Source of the DNA: Valencia hispanica
Taxonomy: Eukaryota > Chordata > Actinopteri > Cyprinodontiformes > Valenciidae
Direction: 5' to 3'
NCBI GenBank assembly: GCA_963556495.2
Contig: OY747707.1
Location: 4,238,001 to 4,302,000, forward strand
DNA: 64,000 nucleotides
Shown: positions 30,866 to 41,945 of the stretch, piece by piece
Layout: each line of letters starts with the position of its first letter
Position numbering within the stretch: position 1 is the first letter of the stretch
Translations under genes and position numbers: made by a program
The notes under the pieces: model-generated
Seen by the model: only the letters and a program-made list of their open reading frames with translations
What the model was told of the DNA's origin: nothing
Database searches by the model: none

Positions 30866-32694
30866 AAAGGTAACAGAGCTGCTCCAACATGCTGCCACCA
30901 TTTTACAACTAATAAGCAGGGTGTCTTGAATTTTTTTTCTCTGCAGTAACTGAATTTTAAAGTGAAATGCAGCAACAACAACCAAGGAGTGGCAAAGTGG
31001 GAGAAGGGGCGACCAACTCCTGAGGTTAAATTACCGTGTTTACGTGCATCACTGTGTCCCACCAGGCTCAGCCGGCCCTGAAAGAACTGTGTGGATGCAT
31101 TTGTGTTTCCACATGTTTATATATGCATGCCTGTGTGTCTCCGATGGAGATAAGGGGAGCCGAAGGTATTCACTGAGAAATAAGAGGTCACAGATGAGGG
31201 AGGGAGGGGAAAGTGCCCAGTCAGCATTTCCCAAGGATGAATTGTTAGACAGTTTTAAGATGCAGGTGGAGCTGCAGAACGTGCTGGTTAGCTGCAGATC
31301 TAAGCCTAATCAGGTTTTATCTGGCTCAGCTACAATTTCATGGCTGTTTGAAGCCAGTGGGCCATGTTCCTCCAGTGTTTGGAGCGGAGAATGTTATCTT
31401 GAAAAGCTTTCCGTAGAGCATTCTCAAGCTATGTACGGAGAAAATGGGCTGCTTGTGTGCAGGAGAAAGCCCGGCCACCGGGACAAAACAGAACCTGGTA
31501 ACATACAACAACGGGTGACCAGGAGCCTCGTGAAACAGATTTATAAAAAAACAAACAGAAAGCAGAAATAAAGACTTTCAGACATTCCAGTTTCCCTGTT
31601 TAACATTCATGCGATCGAACAGCCTGCAGCAAACCACACATCTTTCAAACTGTGACACCGAGAAATGTTTTTATTGAAGCATCTAATAAAAAAATATAAA
31701 AAACTTTTACCACTTACACACAAAAAAAACAGCATGAAGCGGAACTAGCTCCTTCTCTAACCAGTTTCTTGGAAGGCACCACGCAAGTTCTGATTCCTGG
31801 TATTATGTGGTCACAAACGGGTCATTAGATCGACCACTTTAGATTAATGTCGGGGGTCTGCCCGCTCGTTTTTCAAAGTGAAGAGGGTACACAAGCACAA
31901 GCCCAACAACATGAACCAGTTGACTTCAGCTCCTCCAGAGGCTTTTCTGCTTTATCTGGCAAACCACATTCATATTTGGAGCTTGGCTTGAAAAACAATA
32001 CACCGCTCACATATTCCCCAAAACTTCCACAAACCAGACAGATCATTTGGTCTGGTTGCCTCGTTGAACACCGTTTTGTGTCTCAGATGAGTGCATCAGG
32101 CCGTTCCTCATGTGTTTGCACTAAAATGTCCTGACCCGAACGTCCCGGGTGTAATCCTCTGACAACCTCGATAAAACGCTGGAACCACGCGGGTTGGTTT
32201 CTGCGGCTTCCTGCACCATGTGGGACTCATAACCACGCCAAGATCCAGCATGCTGTGAACTGGACATCTCTGATCAGCAGCTGGGATGGGCTCCTGTTCA
32301 GGAAAATACTGAGCGATACTTTATGATACCTTAAATAATGATGAGCATGAATAGGACGCGTATTGTTCTGCAGAGACTAACCCCTGATTTCAGAACCAAA
32401 TACCTTCCCAATTGTGCGCAATGGATTTAAGAAAGAAAATGGAGAAATCATAAATGATCTAGTTAGATTTGATATTTGATGGTTTGTTCACGCCGATGAC
32501 AATAGCGAGGTTTAAAGGTAGCATGGCGGCGTTTAGACCAAAGTTTAAATCTCTTGGGTCGTCTTTGTTCTCCTTTCTGCATAAATGTAGCTTACTCATG
32601 TTGTAGGCAACAATATCTTGGTTTGGCTATGAATAACTATAACAAAGAACCAAGGGTTATTTTTAATAAAAGTAGTCATTTTGATCAAAATTAC
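30866..32694. other. Unassigned
   Basis: Contains a 175-codon frame at 31044-31571 that shows no domain or plausible signal; judged chance. No element recognised in 31580-32690. Confidence 0.5.
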
Positions 32695-33355
32695 TAGTGT
32701 GTAACGGTACACAAAAATCACGGTTCGTTACGTATTTGGGATTTTAAAGTCACAATTTGGTACATTTTCGATACATTTTAATCAGCAAAATGTTTATTTT
32801 TTACTTTGATCAGCATTAAAATAAAAACCTTTTTCCTGAATTCCTTCCTTTCAATTCCTTCCATTTTTATTTTATTATGTTCTACATTTAAAAAAAGTTG
32901 AATGTATAGAACTGACTGGAAATTAGATTGAATTTCTTTTTCAATAAATAAAATAGTACAAGCGGACATAGCCAGAGTAGAAAACAATAGAACCACTTGA
33001 AAACAGTCGATGTAAATGTTTAGAAATGTTTAAATAATACTTTGGCCATATTTGAGAATAGACCATGGTTAAATCACTTTGAAGTTGTTTTGGTATTTAA
33101 ACAGCCTTGTCTCCCAGCTGTACCTGAATGCAGCATGGGCAGCTGTTGGGGAAAATCCCATCTCATCAAAGGTGATTCCAACTTGCGATTTATCCAAAAT
33201 AAAGAGTTTGGGCTGATTGGATGCTACTGGTAGCCATGTTGGACGTCAGCTGGTTTTTCTCGGGTATCAGTGATGTTTCAATTCAGCTTGACATTGTTTC
33301 AGGTGAGTCATTCAGTTCAGAACAGAGTGTGTTACGGACCTTATTGCTGCTGATA
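32695..33355 (-). mobile_element. hAT-type non-autonomous element, copy of the 52581 family
   Basis: Begins TAGTGTGTAACGGTACACAA, the reverse complement of the right end at 52581-53475. Interior blocks match in reverse: AATAGTACAAGCGGACATAG / GTATGTCTGCTTGTACTATT, and GATTGGATGCTACTGGTAGC / GCTACCAGTAGCATCCAATC. The other terminus near 33355 is lost, ending at the block GTGTTACGGACCTTATTGCT. Non-coding. Confidence 0.65.
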
Positions 33356-33534
33356 GAACACATGTTCGCTGACAAAGTTCTGGTTCGGTCCATCTTTTAA
33401 TTTTTTTGACTTCTTTTTATTAGAAAAGAATAGAAAATGATACAATACAATAATCCTTTTTTGTCCCACAAACGGGAAATCAAGACACAGAATTAAGAAT
33501 AATATATGTACATTAAGGACAAAATTACAAAACC
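33356..33534. other. Spacer, unassigned
   Basis: Nothing recognised; a LINE-tail-like phrase ACAATACAATAATCC lies at 33443-33457. Confidence 0.4.
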
Positions 33535-33652
33535 AAAGTAGTTTGCAGTAGCGACAGTGGAGAGGAAAAAATCCCCTTTAAACAGGAATAAACTTCCAGC
33601 AGAACCAGAACCAGAACCTGGTTTAGTACGAGCGGCCATCTGCCACGACCTG
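33535..33652 (-). mobile_element. L2 family A 3' UTR fragment
   Basis: GTAGCGACAGTGGAGAGGAA through CGGCCATCTGCCACGACC matches the reverse complement of 18146-18230. It is joined directly to a family B piece in the opposite orientation at 33653. Confidence 0.7.
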
Positions 33653-33806
33653 AACCAATCAGAACCAAACATGGAGAACCAGCTATCAGTTTTTACGCTC
33701 CTCTAATCTGGAACAAACTTCTAGAAAACTGCAAAACTGCTGAAACACTAAGGTCCTTTAAGTCAGAACTAAAAACGATTTGTTTAGAGCTGCATTTGAT
33801 CCATAA
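33653..33806 (+). mobile_element. L2 family B fragment
   Basis: ATCAGAACCAAACATGGAGA through ATTTGTTTAGAGCTGC matches 38943-39075. It ends at the TAA that flanks the Harbinger-type element. The rest of the L2 tail is not seen directly beyond that element. Confidence 0.65.
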
Positions 33807-34206
33807 TAGGCGTGTTTCCACTAGTCGAGTTCCGGGACATTTCTGGGACGGGAAATCGGACGGGGTAAATCAGTTGGCCTGGTCCTCTTCCCGGTCCGCT
33901 GTTGTGTAACTTTAACCTAAAGGCGCCCACAGCTGCAGAGAATACCAAGAGATCAACAATGGAAGAAGCAGGGATGGTTTGCCATGTTTCTGTTAGATTT
34001 TTTTTGTTTGTTATAAACTGCTTCTTCAGCAAGTCTTCCAATTTTACAAGCGACGTCCGTTACAACCAATCAGCATGAGTGAACCAAAAGTCCCGCCCAG
34101 CAACTCTACTGGCCGGTTGGTTCCCGAAATGGCTCGGAAAGCGGCCTTGTGAAGTAGGGACACACTGAAGGCCCGGTAAAAGTACCCATAGTGGAAATGA
34201 GCCCAA
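33807..34206 (+). mobile_element. PIF/Harbinger-like MITE, 400 bp
   Basis: Terminal repeats: left TAGGCGTGTTTCCACTA, right (reverse complement) TTGGGCTCATTTCCACTA. It is flanked by TAA on both sides (33804-33806 and 34207-34209), matching the TWA target of PIF/Harbinger elements. The interior is non-coding. It interrupts LINE-derived sequence. Confidence 0.7.
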
Positions 34207-34656
34207 TAACTGGAACATAGATTCATCCTAGTCTGCCACTGTAATGTTTGGGTTCCTTTTTTGTTTCGTTTATTGTGTTATGCTTTTATCATGTAAAGTA
34301 GGGATGTCCCGATCAAATTTTTTTTTGAAATATCTCCTGATACCGAGTCCCAATCCGATCCTTCCGCAATGCATTAAAATAATAAAAAGAAAAAGGACAA
34401 CACATCCAATTTGCCCTTTTAGGTATGTGCATGATACTATACCGTGTGAGATTCGCTAAAGTGTTGCGCATGCAAGGTCACAGGTTGTAAATAAAACTTG
34501 GGTCGACCCATTGTGCAGTAAAGCTTAGCAGTGACATCGGACACATCCGTGTGGTAACCCCAAAAGCAGACACGTTTGATACAAGAACTAGCAGGCGGTC
34601 ACGTAGCTTGTTGTGAACGCCCGGCAGAGCTGTGTCTGTAAAGTAGTGATGAGAAG

Positions 34657-36126
34657 TAGGGATGAGCGAGTACAGCATTATCTGTATCTGTTAATCATAT
34701 TTTAAACATGCAATTGATATGGGTTCATCAGAAATTGTTATATTTATTGCTGATTAGAAAACTATTTACATTCTCCTTTGCTCCTCTCTTGGGGGATGCG
34801 GTCGGCCCCGCCCGGGTCCGCCTGGGGCTCCGGGGGTCCTTTGGACGTCTTTGCTCCGATCTCCTTCATGTCTGCATCGATTCCTGGGAGACGGATTGAT
34901 GCCTGCTCACACCAACTATCGAACACTCTTATGGAGAAACCTTATATGCACCAGCATGCTAACACACACACATAGATGTGGGGTCTCTGGTGTTTAAGGA
35001 TATATTCTTGGGCTGAGGTTATCATTACTAGAGCTTGATTAATTGGTACCATGAGTTTTTCTGTGACATTGTTGTTGTATTTTTATATCTATTTTTGTGT
35101 GATGTGGTTGTGTAATTCTTAGTTCACAATGTTTGGTTGGTTTTGTCGATGTTCCTTTTTCGTGTTTTGTTTTTCCCCCTCTCTCTGCCGTCCTGTGGGT
35201 ATGGAGGCAGACTTCAATGTCTTCCTGTGTTTTCTTTGTTCCCCTTCCTCTCTTGTATTTTCAACTCAACCTCTCATGACTTTTTGTTTCCTACCTCTCT
35301 TCTTCATCTTCCTTCTTTCTTCTCCTTAATTTTCCGTCTCCGTGTCCATAGCATCAGGAAATAAAAACCCCAACAATTCATAATAAAGATTTTTCACACA
35401 TAAATCAAGTGGAGGACTATAGCAAAAGCTGTACTGCTCCGCTTGTGAAAGTAAATCTGTTGGGCTTCTACTTGGTACTCAGACAACAATTCTGAGCTCC
35501 ACACTGCCAAACAGGACACGTTTAAAAAAAAAAAGATAAAAAAGAAAACTATTTACATGACAGCATCAGCATTGAGCTTCAGATCAATGGTTTTGATCAC
35601 GGTAACAAACGAACTATACAGAACAAGTTTTGCAACAATGAATACAACACATGCGGGTGCAATTATGAAGTAAAATGTAATGAGGAAGAGTTTTCATTTC
35701 AACATTACTTTCTTTTTTTAACTTTTAACTTTTTTATGATCAGTGTGATAAAAAAAAAATTGGTTCTTTTTTATTTTCACACCAGGTATGTGTGTCTGTG
35801 TGTGTTTGTGTGTGTAGCTTCATTTGTAATATTATTTATACCTTTATTTACTTTATAAAATACAGCAAGAAAGTGTCACTCAGTGCCTGAAGTAAAAAAA
35901 AACTGGTTAGAACCAGCTGACGGTAAAAAAAAAAAAAAACTCAGATGACCGACAGAAAGATGACCATATTACAATTTATTTGTAATATGGTTTTATACCA
36001 CTAATTCCTTTTTTTATGAAATACAGCAAGAAAGTGTCAGACACTGAGTGCGTAATACTCGTACTCAGCAAAAGTGCTTTATCCGTACCGGATACTCGTT
36101 TCAGCCGAGTATCCGGCTCAACTCTA
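34657..36126. mobile_element. Inner hAT element, 1,470 bp, nested in the outer hAT
   Basis: Termini: left TAGGGATGAGCGAGTAC, right (reverse complement) TAGAGTTGAGCCGGATAC. TSDs of 8 bp: ATGAGAAG (34649-34656) and ATGAGAAA (36127-36134), 7 of 8. About 770 bp of its length is a poly(A) retroposon; the rest is A+T-rich and non-coding. Non-autonomous. Confidence 0.8.
34772..35542 (+). mobile_element. Poly(A) retroposon of unknown family, copy 2, with 16-bp TSD
   Basis: A perfect 16-bp duplication AGAAAACTATTTACAT flanks the insert (34756-34771 and 35543-35558). The insert ends in an A-rich tail (35521-35542), so it was made by reverse transcription primed at the target. The body contains GC-rich 5' sequence (34797-34860), a T/C-rich stretch (35150-35340), AATAAA-like signals near 35360-35390 and a unique 3' block ending GCCAAACAGGACACG. 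No protein or tRNA-like promoter recognised. A second copy lies inverted at 15130-16060. Confidence 0.85.
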
Positions 36127-36174
36127 ATGAGAAAGAATCTCATACCGTGGCTTCAGCTGCTCCCGGAGACTGAG

Positions 36175-36813
36175 CCCTCCTTTCCATCCGGAGGCGACAG
36201 CAGCGCGACTCTGCCGCGTCTCAGGAGCGTCATGTCGCGGCACTCTTCTAAATATACGCGGCAGTCCTATTTTCTACGCGGTACGCCTCTGAAACGCGGA
36301 CATTTCGACATTTTGGATAGGGGAAGACGGGAAATATAACGGCTTGGCATCCGCAAATTTTCTAAATAAAAGAAACGTGCTGCTTTACTTAAAGAAAAGG
36401 TCACTACCTGTGCGGCCCGGTGAGAAGTCAGTACCTCACGGGAGGGTCTCATTTGTGCGTCATCATGGACGACGAAAAGTTGATGGTCGAAGTGGAGAAG
36501 AACTCAATCCTATATGACCCCAGTCACACTTTTTATAAGAACAACGAATTATTGGCGAATATAAAACGGACATAACATAAAACACAGACCTTTTGGGGCC
36601 ATGTTGTTGTCTTTTCCTGCTTGTTGTTGTGTTTACTGACGAAACCACGCGTGATTTTGCTAATCTCACGTGATTCCGTGCTCTCTCTGGGTAACAGCTG
36701 CTTCCCTGCTGCTATATGCGCCTCATACGGTGGAAAGGGCCGAGCAGCAGAAAACCCAGGTGAAACGTGCTGCTCCTGTAACGTGCCGCTTACGCGTCCG
36801 GTGGAAAGGAGGG
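36175..36813 (+). mobile_element. PIF/Harbinger-type element with MADF start, copy 2
   Basis: Terminal repeats: left CCCTCCTTTCCATCCGGAGG, right (reverse complement) CCCTCCTTTCCACCGGACGC. It contains an ATG at 36465 reading MDDEKLMVEVEKNSILYDPS then HTFYKNN, the N-terminal half of a MADF/Myb-like domain as in Harbinger second proteins. The frame breaks where the rest of the domain should follow. Blocks from AAAAGAAACGTGCTGCTTTA to the right end match copy 1 at 28764-29637. TSD not clear. Confidence 0.75.
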
Positions 36814-36817
36814 GGGA

Positions 36818-37110
36818 GAAACCCGACGTTTGCAACCACAGACAGCGGCTCGTCGTTCAGTATGATCAGTGGGGCTGTCTTGGTTAGGATCTTTTTGACC
36901 TTTTCGCTGTCCTTAGACAATTTCTCCTTGGTTTTTTTTACGTATCTTTTGATGTCGTCTGGCTCAGTGTTTTTGTCAGATTTTCTGTGTTGAATGCGGC
37001 TCGGTCTTTTCCACCAAGTGAAACGGCCAATTTGCACACATTACATGTGGCTCCTGCGCTGCCTTCGCTGTCTCAGCTTAAAATACGTCCAAACCGCTGA
37101 CGTTTTCGCT
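36818..37110 (-). pseudogene. hAT transposase N-terminus with BED zinc finger, three frames
   Basis: BED fingers bind DNA in hAT transposases. On the minus strand: AVWTYFKL (tryptophan codon at 37091-37089) in one frame; then TCNVCKLAVSLGGKD with the C-x2-C pair (about 37049-37035) and FNTENL in a second frame; and IILNDEPLSVVANVGF (36860-36818) in a third, matching the conserved segment that follows the finger in hAT transposases. The paired histidines are not clearly kept. It is cut off by the Harbinger-type element's end at 36813. Confidence 0.75.
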
Positions 37111-37490
37111 CTAGTGAGGCCACACGTTCGCCCTGCCTTAGCGCTTCTAGCTAGCGGCTCACTATTGCGCAGTCTCAATTCCCCGCCTGCCGTAAAATGT
37201 GTGACGGTACGGTGTTGTTGTCGTCGTCCATGCAACAGTGAATATTGATGTAGTGGAACTTGCTGAAATGAAAACTAAGCCGCTGTCAATCCGTTTGACA
37301 TTCTCTGTCTCGGGATGAATTTAAAACGTCGTGCTTGTTGTTTTATGAGCCTATATGCCATAATTTCCACCCGATTCTGATCATTTAAAAATCACGTGAT
37401 TGGATCGGTACATCCCTACTGTAAAGCACTTTGAATTTGCTGCCTTGTTGTTAAAATGTTCTTTACAAATAAACCGGACTTAACTTAAAT

Positions 37491-38429
37491 AGGCGAAGCC
37501 ACAAATAGGCAGCGGTCAACTGCAAATCACTTTGACATTGCTTTTCTTTTGTTCAAACTGGGTTTTAGTCCAAATAAATAAATGAATGCAGCTCCAGTTC
37601 CCATTCATTTTTCCACCCAAACGATTAATCTGGAGAACCTTTGGAGGATAGACTGGGCAAATATGAGTATAATAAGTCAAGCTGTAGGGATGCATGTCAC
37701 ATGTTTTACCAGGGTCTCAAAAACCAACTTTTAACACTTTTCAGAGCCACCGTGGCAAAAATTCCCTGGATTTTCAAAATAAAATCAGCAGCGGGACCAT
37801 GTAAAGTGCACATAAACCTACTACAGCTAAATAAACGTGGGTAATGATAACAAAGCTACCAGAGCAGAGCAGCTGGGATTTAGAGGAACTTCCTCCAGAC
37901 TCTGTTAATATGTCACGGGAGAGTGATCATACACAAAACAATATGCTGGAGGTCTAGTAAACCCATTTCTTTCCTCCCAACCTCCAACAATCAGTGTGGT
38001 TAATGAATGTGACATCATCACACCAAAAGCTAAAGGAAGGAACTCATTAATGCCAAAAGCTGGATATTTTAAAGGAACAGTGCGTGTTTTACGAGGCAGT
38101 GAAGGGAGAGCTGAACGGCTGTTAAAATAGAACCGAATCACATTAGAAATTTGTGCTGACTGCGCCAGAGACGCAAGATCACAAAAATGGCATCCATCTA
38201 AAGCTCACCTGGCATAAACCCAACAAGACTGAACAACGTGAGAGGTTTAACTGGCCTCTTCTTAGCATTTTAATGAACTCCCTAGTGAGCAATGCATGGA
38301 AACTGGGTCTGACACATACAGATGGTTAAATCCCATCATCCAGTTTTAGATGGAAAAGATTTTTCCCCGAACATCGACTTGCCTCTATTTTAACTCTCAG
38401 TCGATTGGTTTGATGAGGAACGATCAACA
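37491..38429. other. Unassigned
   Basis: Nothing recognised. Confidence 0.5.
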
Positions 38430-39161
38430 ATCAGCACACAGCTTCAGTTAATCCAGCTAGAAACGACTGATCAGGCCTGAAACCTAGGTGTAGTAATGGA
38501 CTCAGACCTGAACCTCCAGGGTCACATAAAGGCAATAACAAGGTCAGCCTTCTATCACCTGAAGAACATTTCTAGAATTAAAGGACTGATGTCGCAACAG
38601 GACCTAGAAAAACTCATCTATGTGTTTATCTTTAGTCGGATGGATTACTGCAACAGCGTCTTCACAGGTCTGCCTAAAAAGTCAATCAGACAGCTGCAGC
38701 TGATCCAGAACGCTGCTGCTCGTGTTCCTCACTAGAACCAGGAAAGTAGAGCACATCACCCCAGTTCTAAAGTCCTTACACTGGCTCCCTGTAGCTCAGA
38801 GAATAGACTTCTAAATACTTTTACTAGTTTATAAATCATTACATGGCTTAGCACCAAGATATGTTGAAGATCTACTGTTACTATAGCAACCCCCCCCAGA
38901 CCAATCAGGTCCTCTAATTCCAGTCTACTCAACATCCCTAGAATCAGAACCAAACATGGAGAAGCAGCTTTCAGTTTCTATGCTCCTCTAATCTGGAACA
39001 AACTTCCTGAAAACTGCAAAGCTGCTGAAACACTTTCTTTAAATCACAACATAAAACGTATCTGTTTAGAGCTGCTTTATTTTACCCCTTAATAATGTAA
39101 AGCACCTTGAATTACCTTATTGTTGAAAGTGTTGCTATACAAATAAAATTGCCTTGCCTTG
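38430..39161 (+). mobile_element. L2-type LINE 3' part (family B)
   Basis: The ORF remnant 38496-38735 carries MDSDLNLQGHIKAITRSAFY, SRMDYCNSVF and QLQLIQNAAARV; coding similarity continues in shifted frames to about 39075, and the UTR ends AAATAAAATTGCCTTGCCTTG. Two lesions, an extra T in CGTGTTCCTCAC (38721) and an extra C in GACTTCTAAAT (38806), are also present in the copy at 46479. 5'-truncated, no catalytic domain. Confidence 0.85.
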
Positions 39162-39469
39162 ATGTAGAATACCTCGCGTTTGAGGTTGGTTTCATTTTCA
39201 TACATATTGTTCTTTTTATCTTTTCTTTTTGTTAGCCATAAAGTTTAGATATTCATGCTAAATGTCTTTGTACACAGTTTTAGCCAGTAAGACTGAGCCT
39301 GATTCATTGGATTTTTTTAAAACGTGCACAGTTTCATCTGTTTCTGACTAAATGCGGAGTAATTAGATTTAAATTTGCATGGATCTCCTGAAGTGTTGAA
39401 TTGAAATCAAATAAAAATTCAAATAAATCTTACCAATAATCAGCTTCTTAAAAATAAATTGGAGTGGCA
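39162..39469. other. Unassigned, A+T-rich
   Basis: Nothing recognised. Confidence 0.4.
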
Positions 39470-40000
39470 GACAGGGGTGGTGGTCCCCACTTTTAAGAAA
39501 GGGAACCAAAGATCACACTTCTCAGCCTTCCATGGAAAGATTACTTTGGGATGTTGGGGAGGAGACTCCAACTGATCAAATCTGGTCGAATGTCGAATCC
39601 AAGAGGAGCACTGTAGCTTTTGTCCTGGCCAAGGAATGGTGGACCAGATCTAGGAATTGCTGAGAGGGTCATGGGAATATGCTTCTCTGGTCTACATGTG
39701 TTTTGTGGATCTGGAGAAGACCTATAACCGTGTCCCCCTGAAGTATTTAGTGGGGTTGCTGTAGGTGAATGGGGTATCTGGGTAGCTGTTGAGAGCTATC
39801 TAATCCTTGTATGCCCCAAATCAAACCTGTTCCTATTGGACTACACCAGGGCTGCCTCTTGTCACTGATCCTATCTGTGGTGTTCATAGACATCAGGGCA
39901 TCATGGTGGAGAGGAGGGTGTCTGGGATGAAAACCTCCAGATCACATCATTGCTTTTCGCAGATGATGTGGTTCTGTTGGCTTCTTGAGGCCATGATGGA
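39470..40000 (+). pseudogene. Non-LTR retrotransposon RT fragment
   Basis: Shifted frames keep RT landmarks: GVVVPTFKKGNQR-like start (39478), CFVDLEKTYNRVP (first catalytic Asp region, about 39706-39745), GLHQGC-like (about 39835) and a degraded FADDVVLL box (39956-39985, TTTTCGCAGATGATGTGGTT). Same family type as 11040-11620. It ends directly in a GGAT microsatellite. Confidence 0.65.
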
Positions 40001-40052
40001 TGGATGATGGATGGATGATGGATGGATGGATGGACGGACGGACGGATGGATC
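39992..40052. repeat. GATG/GGAT microsatellite
   Basis: Short tandem run at the end of the LINE fragment, with ACGG variants like those of 18474-19293. Confidence 0.85.
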
Positions 40053-40096
40053 GATATTTGATCGCCTGTTGTTTTTAAAGTTTTCCTGACTTAACA

Positions 40097-40626
40097 TAGT
40101 GATGGGAAAATGAAGCTTTCTGAAGGTTGTTTAAAAAAAAGGTTAATTAATCGAAGCTTTCTAACACAGTGCTCTTGGATGACATCTAGTGGCCTTTAAT
40201 ATGAACACCAACTTAAATCAACCTGCTTGCGAATTCATGAATAAACTATCCTTAAACTCATGCCTTGTTTTGTGTCACTTTTCTGTGGATTCCTTGACGT
40301 TTGTAAGCATACTGGTAAAAAAATCTTTGTACATGATAATACACAGCATATATTAAACGTCCTCTCTTCCTCGCTGGTTCCATGGCATTATATCACTCAC
40401 TTGTTTGCTAGAGGCTGCTATTCACCTCCAAAACACACCACAGATTCAGACAGTGATTCAGGTCTTCTTGAACCATTGAATCGGTTACCCAAGCAGTGAT
40501 GTTACAAGCGGAGCTTCGGACGTCGTTGATCACGTGACTCTGCTCAGACGAATCAAGCATCGACACACATTGGGTTTTTTTTTGACACATGCTCCAGAGC
40601 TTCAGCTTCAAACGGACCATCACTTC
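40097..40626. mobile_element. Candidate hAT-type MITE
   Basis: The left end TAGTGATGGGAAAATGAAGC resembles the reverse complement of the right end, GAAGTGATGGTCCGTTTGAA. Flanks ACTTAACA (left) and ACTTACAT (right) are a near match to an 8-bp TSD. Interior non-coding, with a CACGTG at about 40532. Superfamily inferred. Confidence 0.5.
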
Positions 40627-41799
40627 ACTTACATTTGATGGTTGTGTAACTTTAAAGTGGAGAGGCAAAATACCCACCATTATGTTATCACATTGATAAA
40701 TCGCTGAGGTGAGTAGGTATTCTAACCCTGACAAGAAGCATGACTTGGTAAGAAAAGCAGTGGAAGACTCAAAGACAGCTCAGAGGTGTGAGGGAAACTG
40801 AGAATAAAATGGTCTGTGGAGAACCATAAAACCCAGAAGGTTCTCATACATCCACTCGGTACCGTCTTCAGGTCGTTTTACTACTTTTCAGTTATTTCCA
40901 TTCCTGGATTTAATTTAGGGCCGAACATGAACGTCAGCCACAACGCGGAGCGTCTCCTGTGTTTATTGTAGCGTTCAGAACAAGAGCAGGCACCGACCCA
41001 GACATAACAGACTTGTTTATTGGGTGACACATTTCAGTTTATATTGTTGCTGTTTTCTGCGAAAGGAATTCTGGGTTTCACAGACGTTTACAGCCTAATT
41101 TGCTTTGATTTGCTTGTTTTTAATATAGTAAACTTTCCGTTGCTGTTTTCTTGCTCTGTGGCTTTCAGTGTATCTTATTAGTTGTTTTACTAATGAAAGT
41201 AGTCAGTCACGTGTTCAACTCTTAAATGTTGGTTCAGCATTTCCCTTGGTTGAAGCAGACAGAGGGACAATCTCTTCTGTCCAGAGTCTTGCTTCCCATC
41301 TGATAATCTGATTTTTACAGGAGTTAGATCTCAGGAAGGTGGATTTTAAGTCTGCTGAACCATTTCTGTCTTAATGTGGCCACATGTTCTGGATCGATGT
41401 CCAGCTGAAAGAACAAATCACGAGCCATTTTTCATTTTTTGGCAGCAGTATTTCATGGTGCCATGTACTCTAGGAGGGTCTTTAGGGCCTCTGACAGAGA
41501 AAAGGTCCAAAGCACCACAGGTCCTCCACTGTACTTCAGCATCAGGAGCTCTGTTCCACATCAGACCCACCTGGAGTATTTGTTGCTGACCAAAGCTCAC
41601 ATCTCCATTCGGCAGGATTGAGCAAACCATACTGGCAAAATCTATTGCCACTTCTTGTCTTATGAACATCAGTTGGCTAAAAGAAGACAGGCCTCTGTGT
41701 CATGTCATAACACAAAGTCATTATGAAATTATTAGAAGTTTGCATTGTTCATCTTAAAAAGTCCAAATTTGGAAAATGCTTCCGGAAAATCTTCAAATG
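40627..41799. other. Mostly unassigned; possible Tc1 scrap
   Basis: 41500-41560 on the minus strand gives a LKYSGGPVVLW-like reading that could be a decayed Tc1 KYGGGSVMVW motif. Nothing else recognised. Confidence 0.35.
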
Positions 41800-41945
41800 G
41801 TGAAAATTAACTTCCTCCGAAATGAGGCTGGTCTCACCCTCAGAGATAGGATGAGGAGCTCCATCATCCCCGGGGAGCTCAAAGTAGAGCTGCTGCTTCT
41901 CCACATTGAAAAGAGGGAGTCAGTGAGTTCACATGTAGTAAGAGA
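41800..41945 (+). pseudogene. Non-LTR retrotransposon C-terminal fragment
   Basis: Frame 41776-42036 contains EAGLTLRDRMRSSIIPGELK and LLLLHIEKRE, like the region after the RT in a common fish LINE. About 45 codons are convincing; the remainder diverges. It may belong with the piece at 43621-43793. Confidence 0.5.

Larger units (their letters stand above)
34299..37418 (-). mobile_element. Outer hAT transposon (3,120 bp with nested insertions)
   Basis: Termini: left TAGGGATGTCCCGATC, right (reverse complement) TAGGGATGTACCGATC. TSDs of 8 bp: ATGTAAAG (34291-34298) and CTGTAAAG (37419-37426), 7 of 8 matching. The minus strand keeps the N-terminal part of a hAT transposase (37110-36818). It hosts a second hAT (34657-36126) and a Harbinger-type element (36175-36813). 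Without these, only about 1.0 kb of its own DNA remains, so its catalytic region is lost. Confidence 0.8.
34210..37490 (+). repeat. LINE-type 3' tail, split by a hAT element
   Basis: Left piece 34210-34298, right piece 37419-37490. Joining them gives ATGTAAAG then CACTTTGAATTTGCTGCC and TTCTTTACAAATAAACC, the usual form of a fish LINE tail. The precise family is not assigned. The 3.12-kb hAT lies between the duplicated octamers. Confidence 0.55.

Noticed and set aside
31044..31571. 175-codon frame
   Set aside because: No domain, no conserved motif, odd composition, and no partner exons seen; likely chance.
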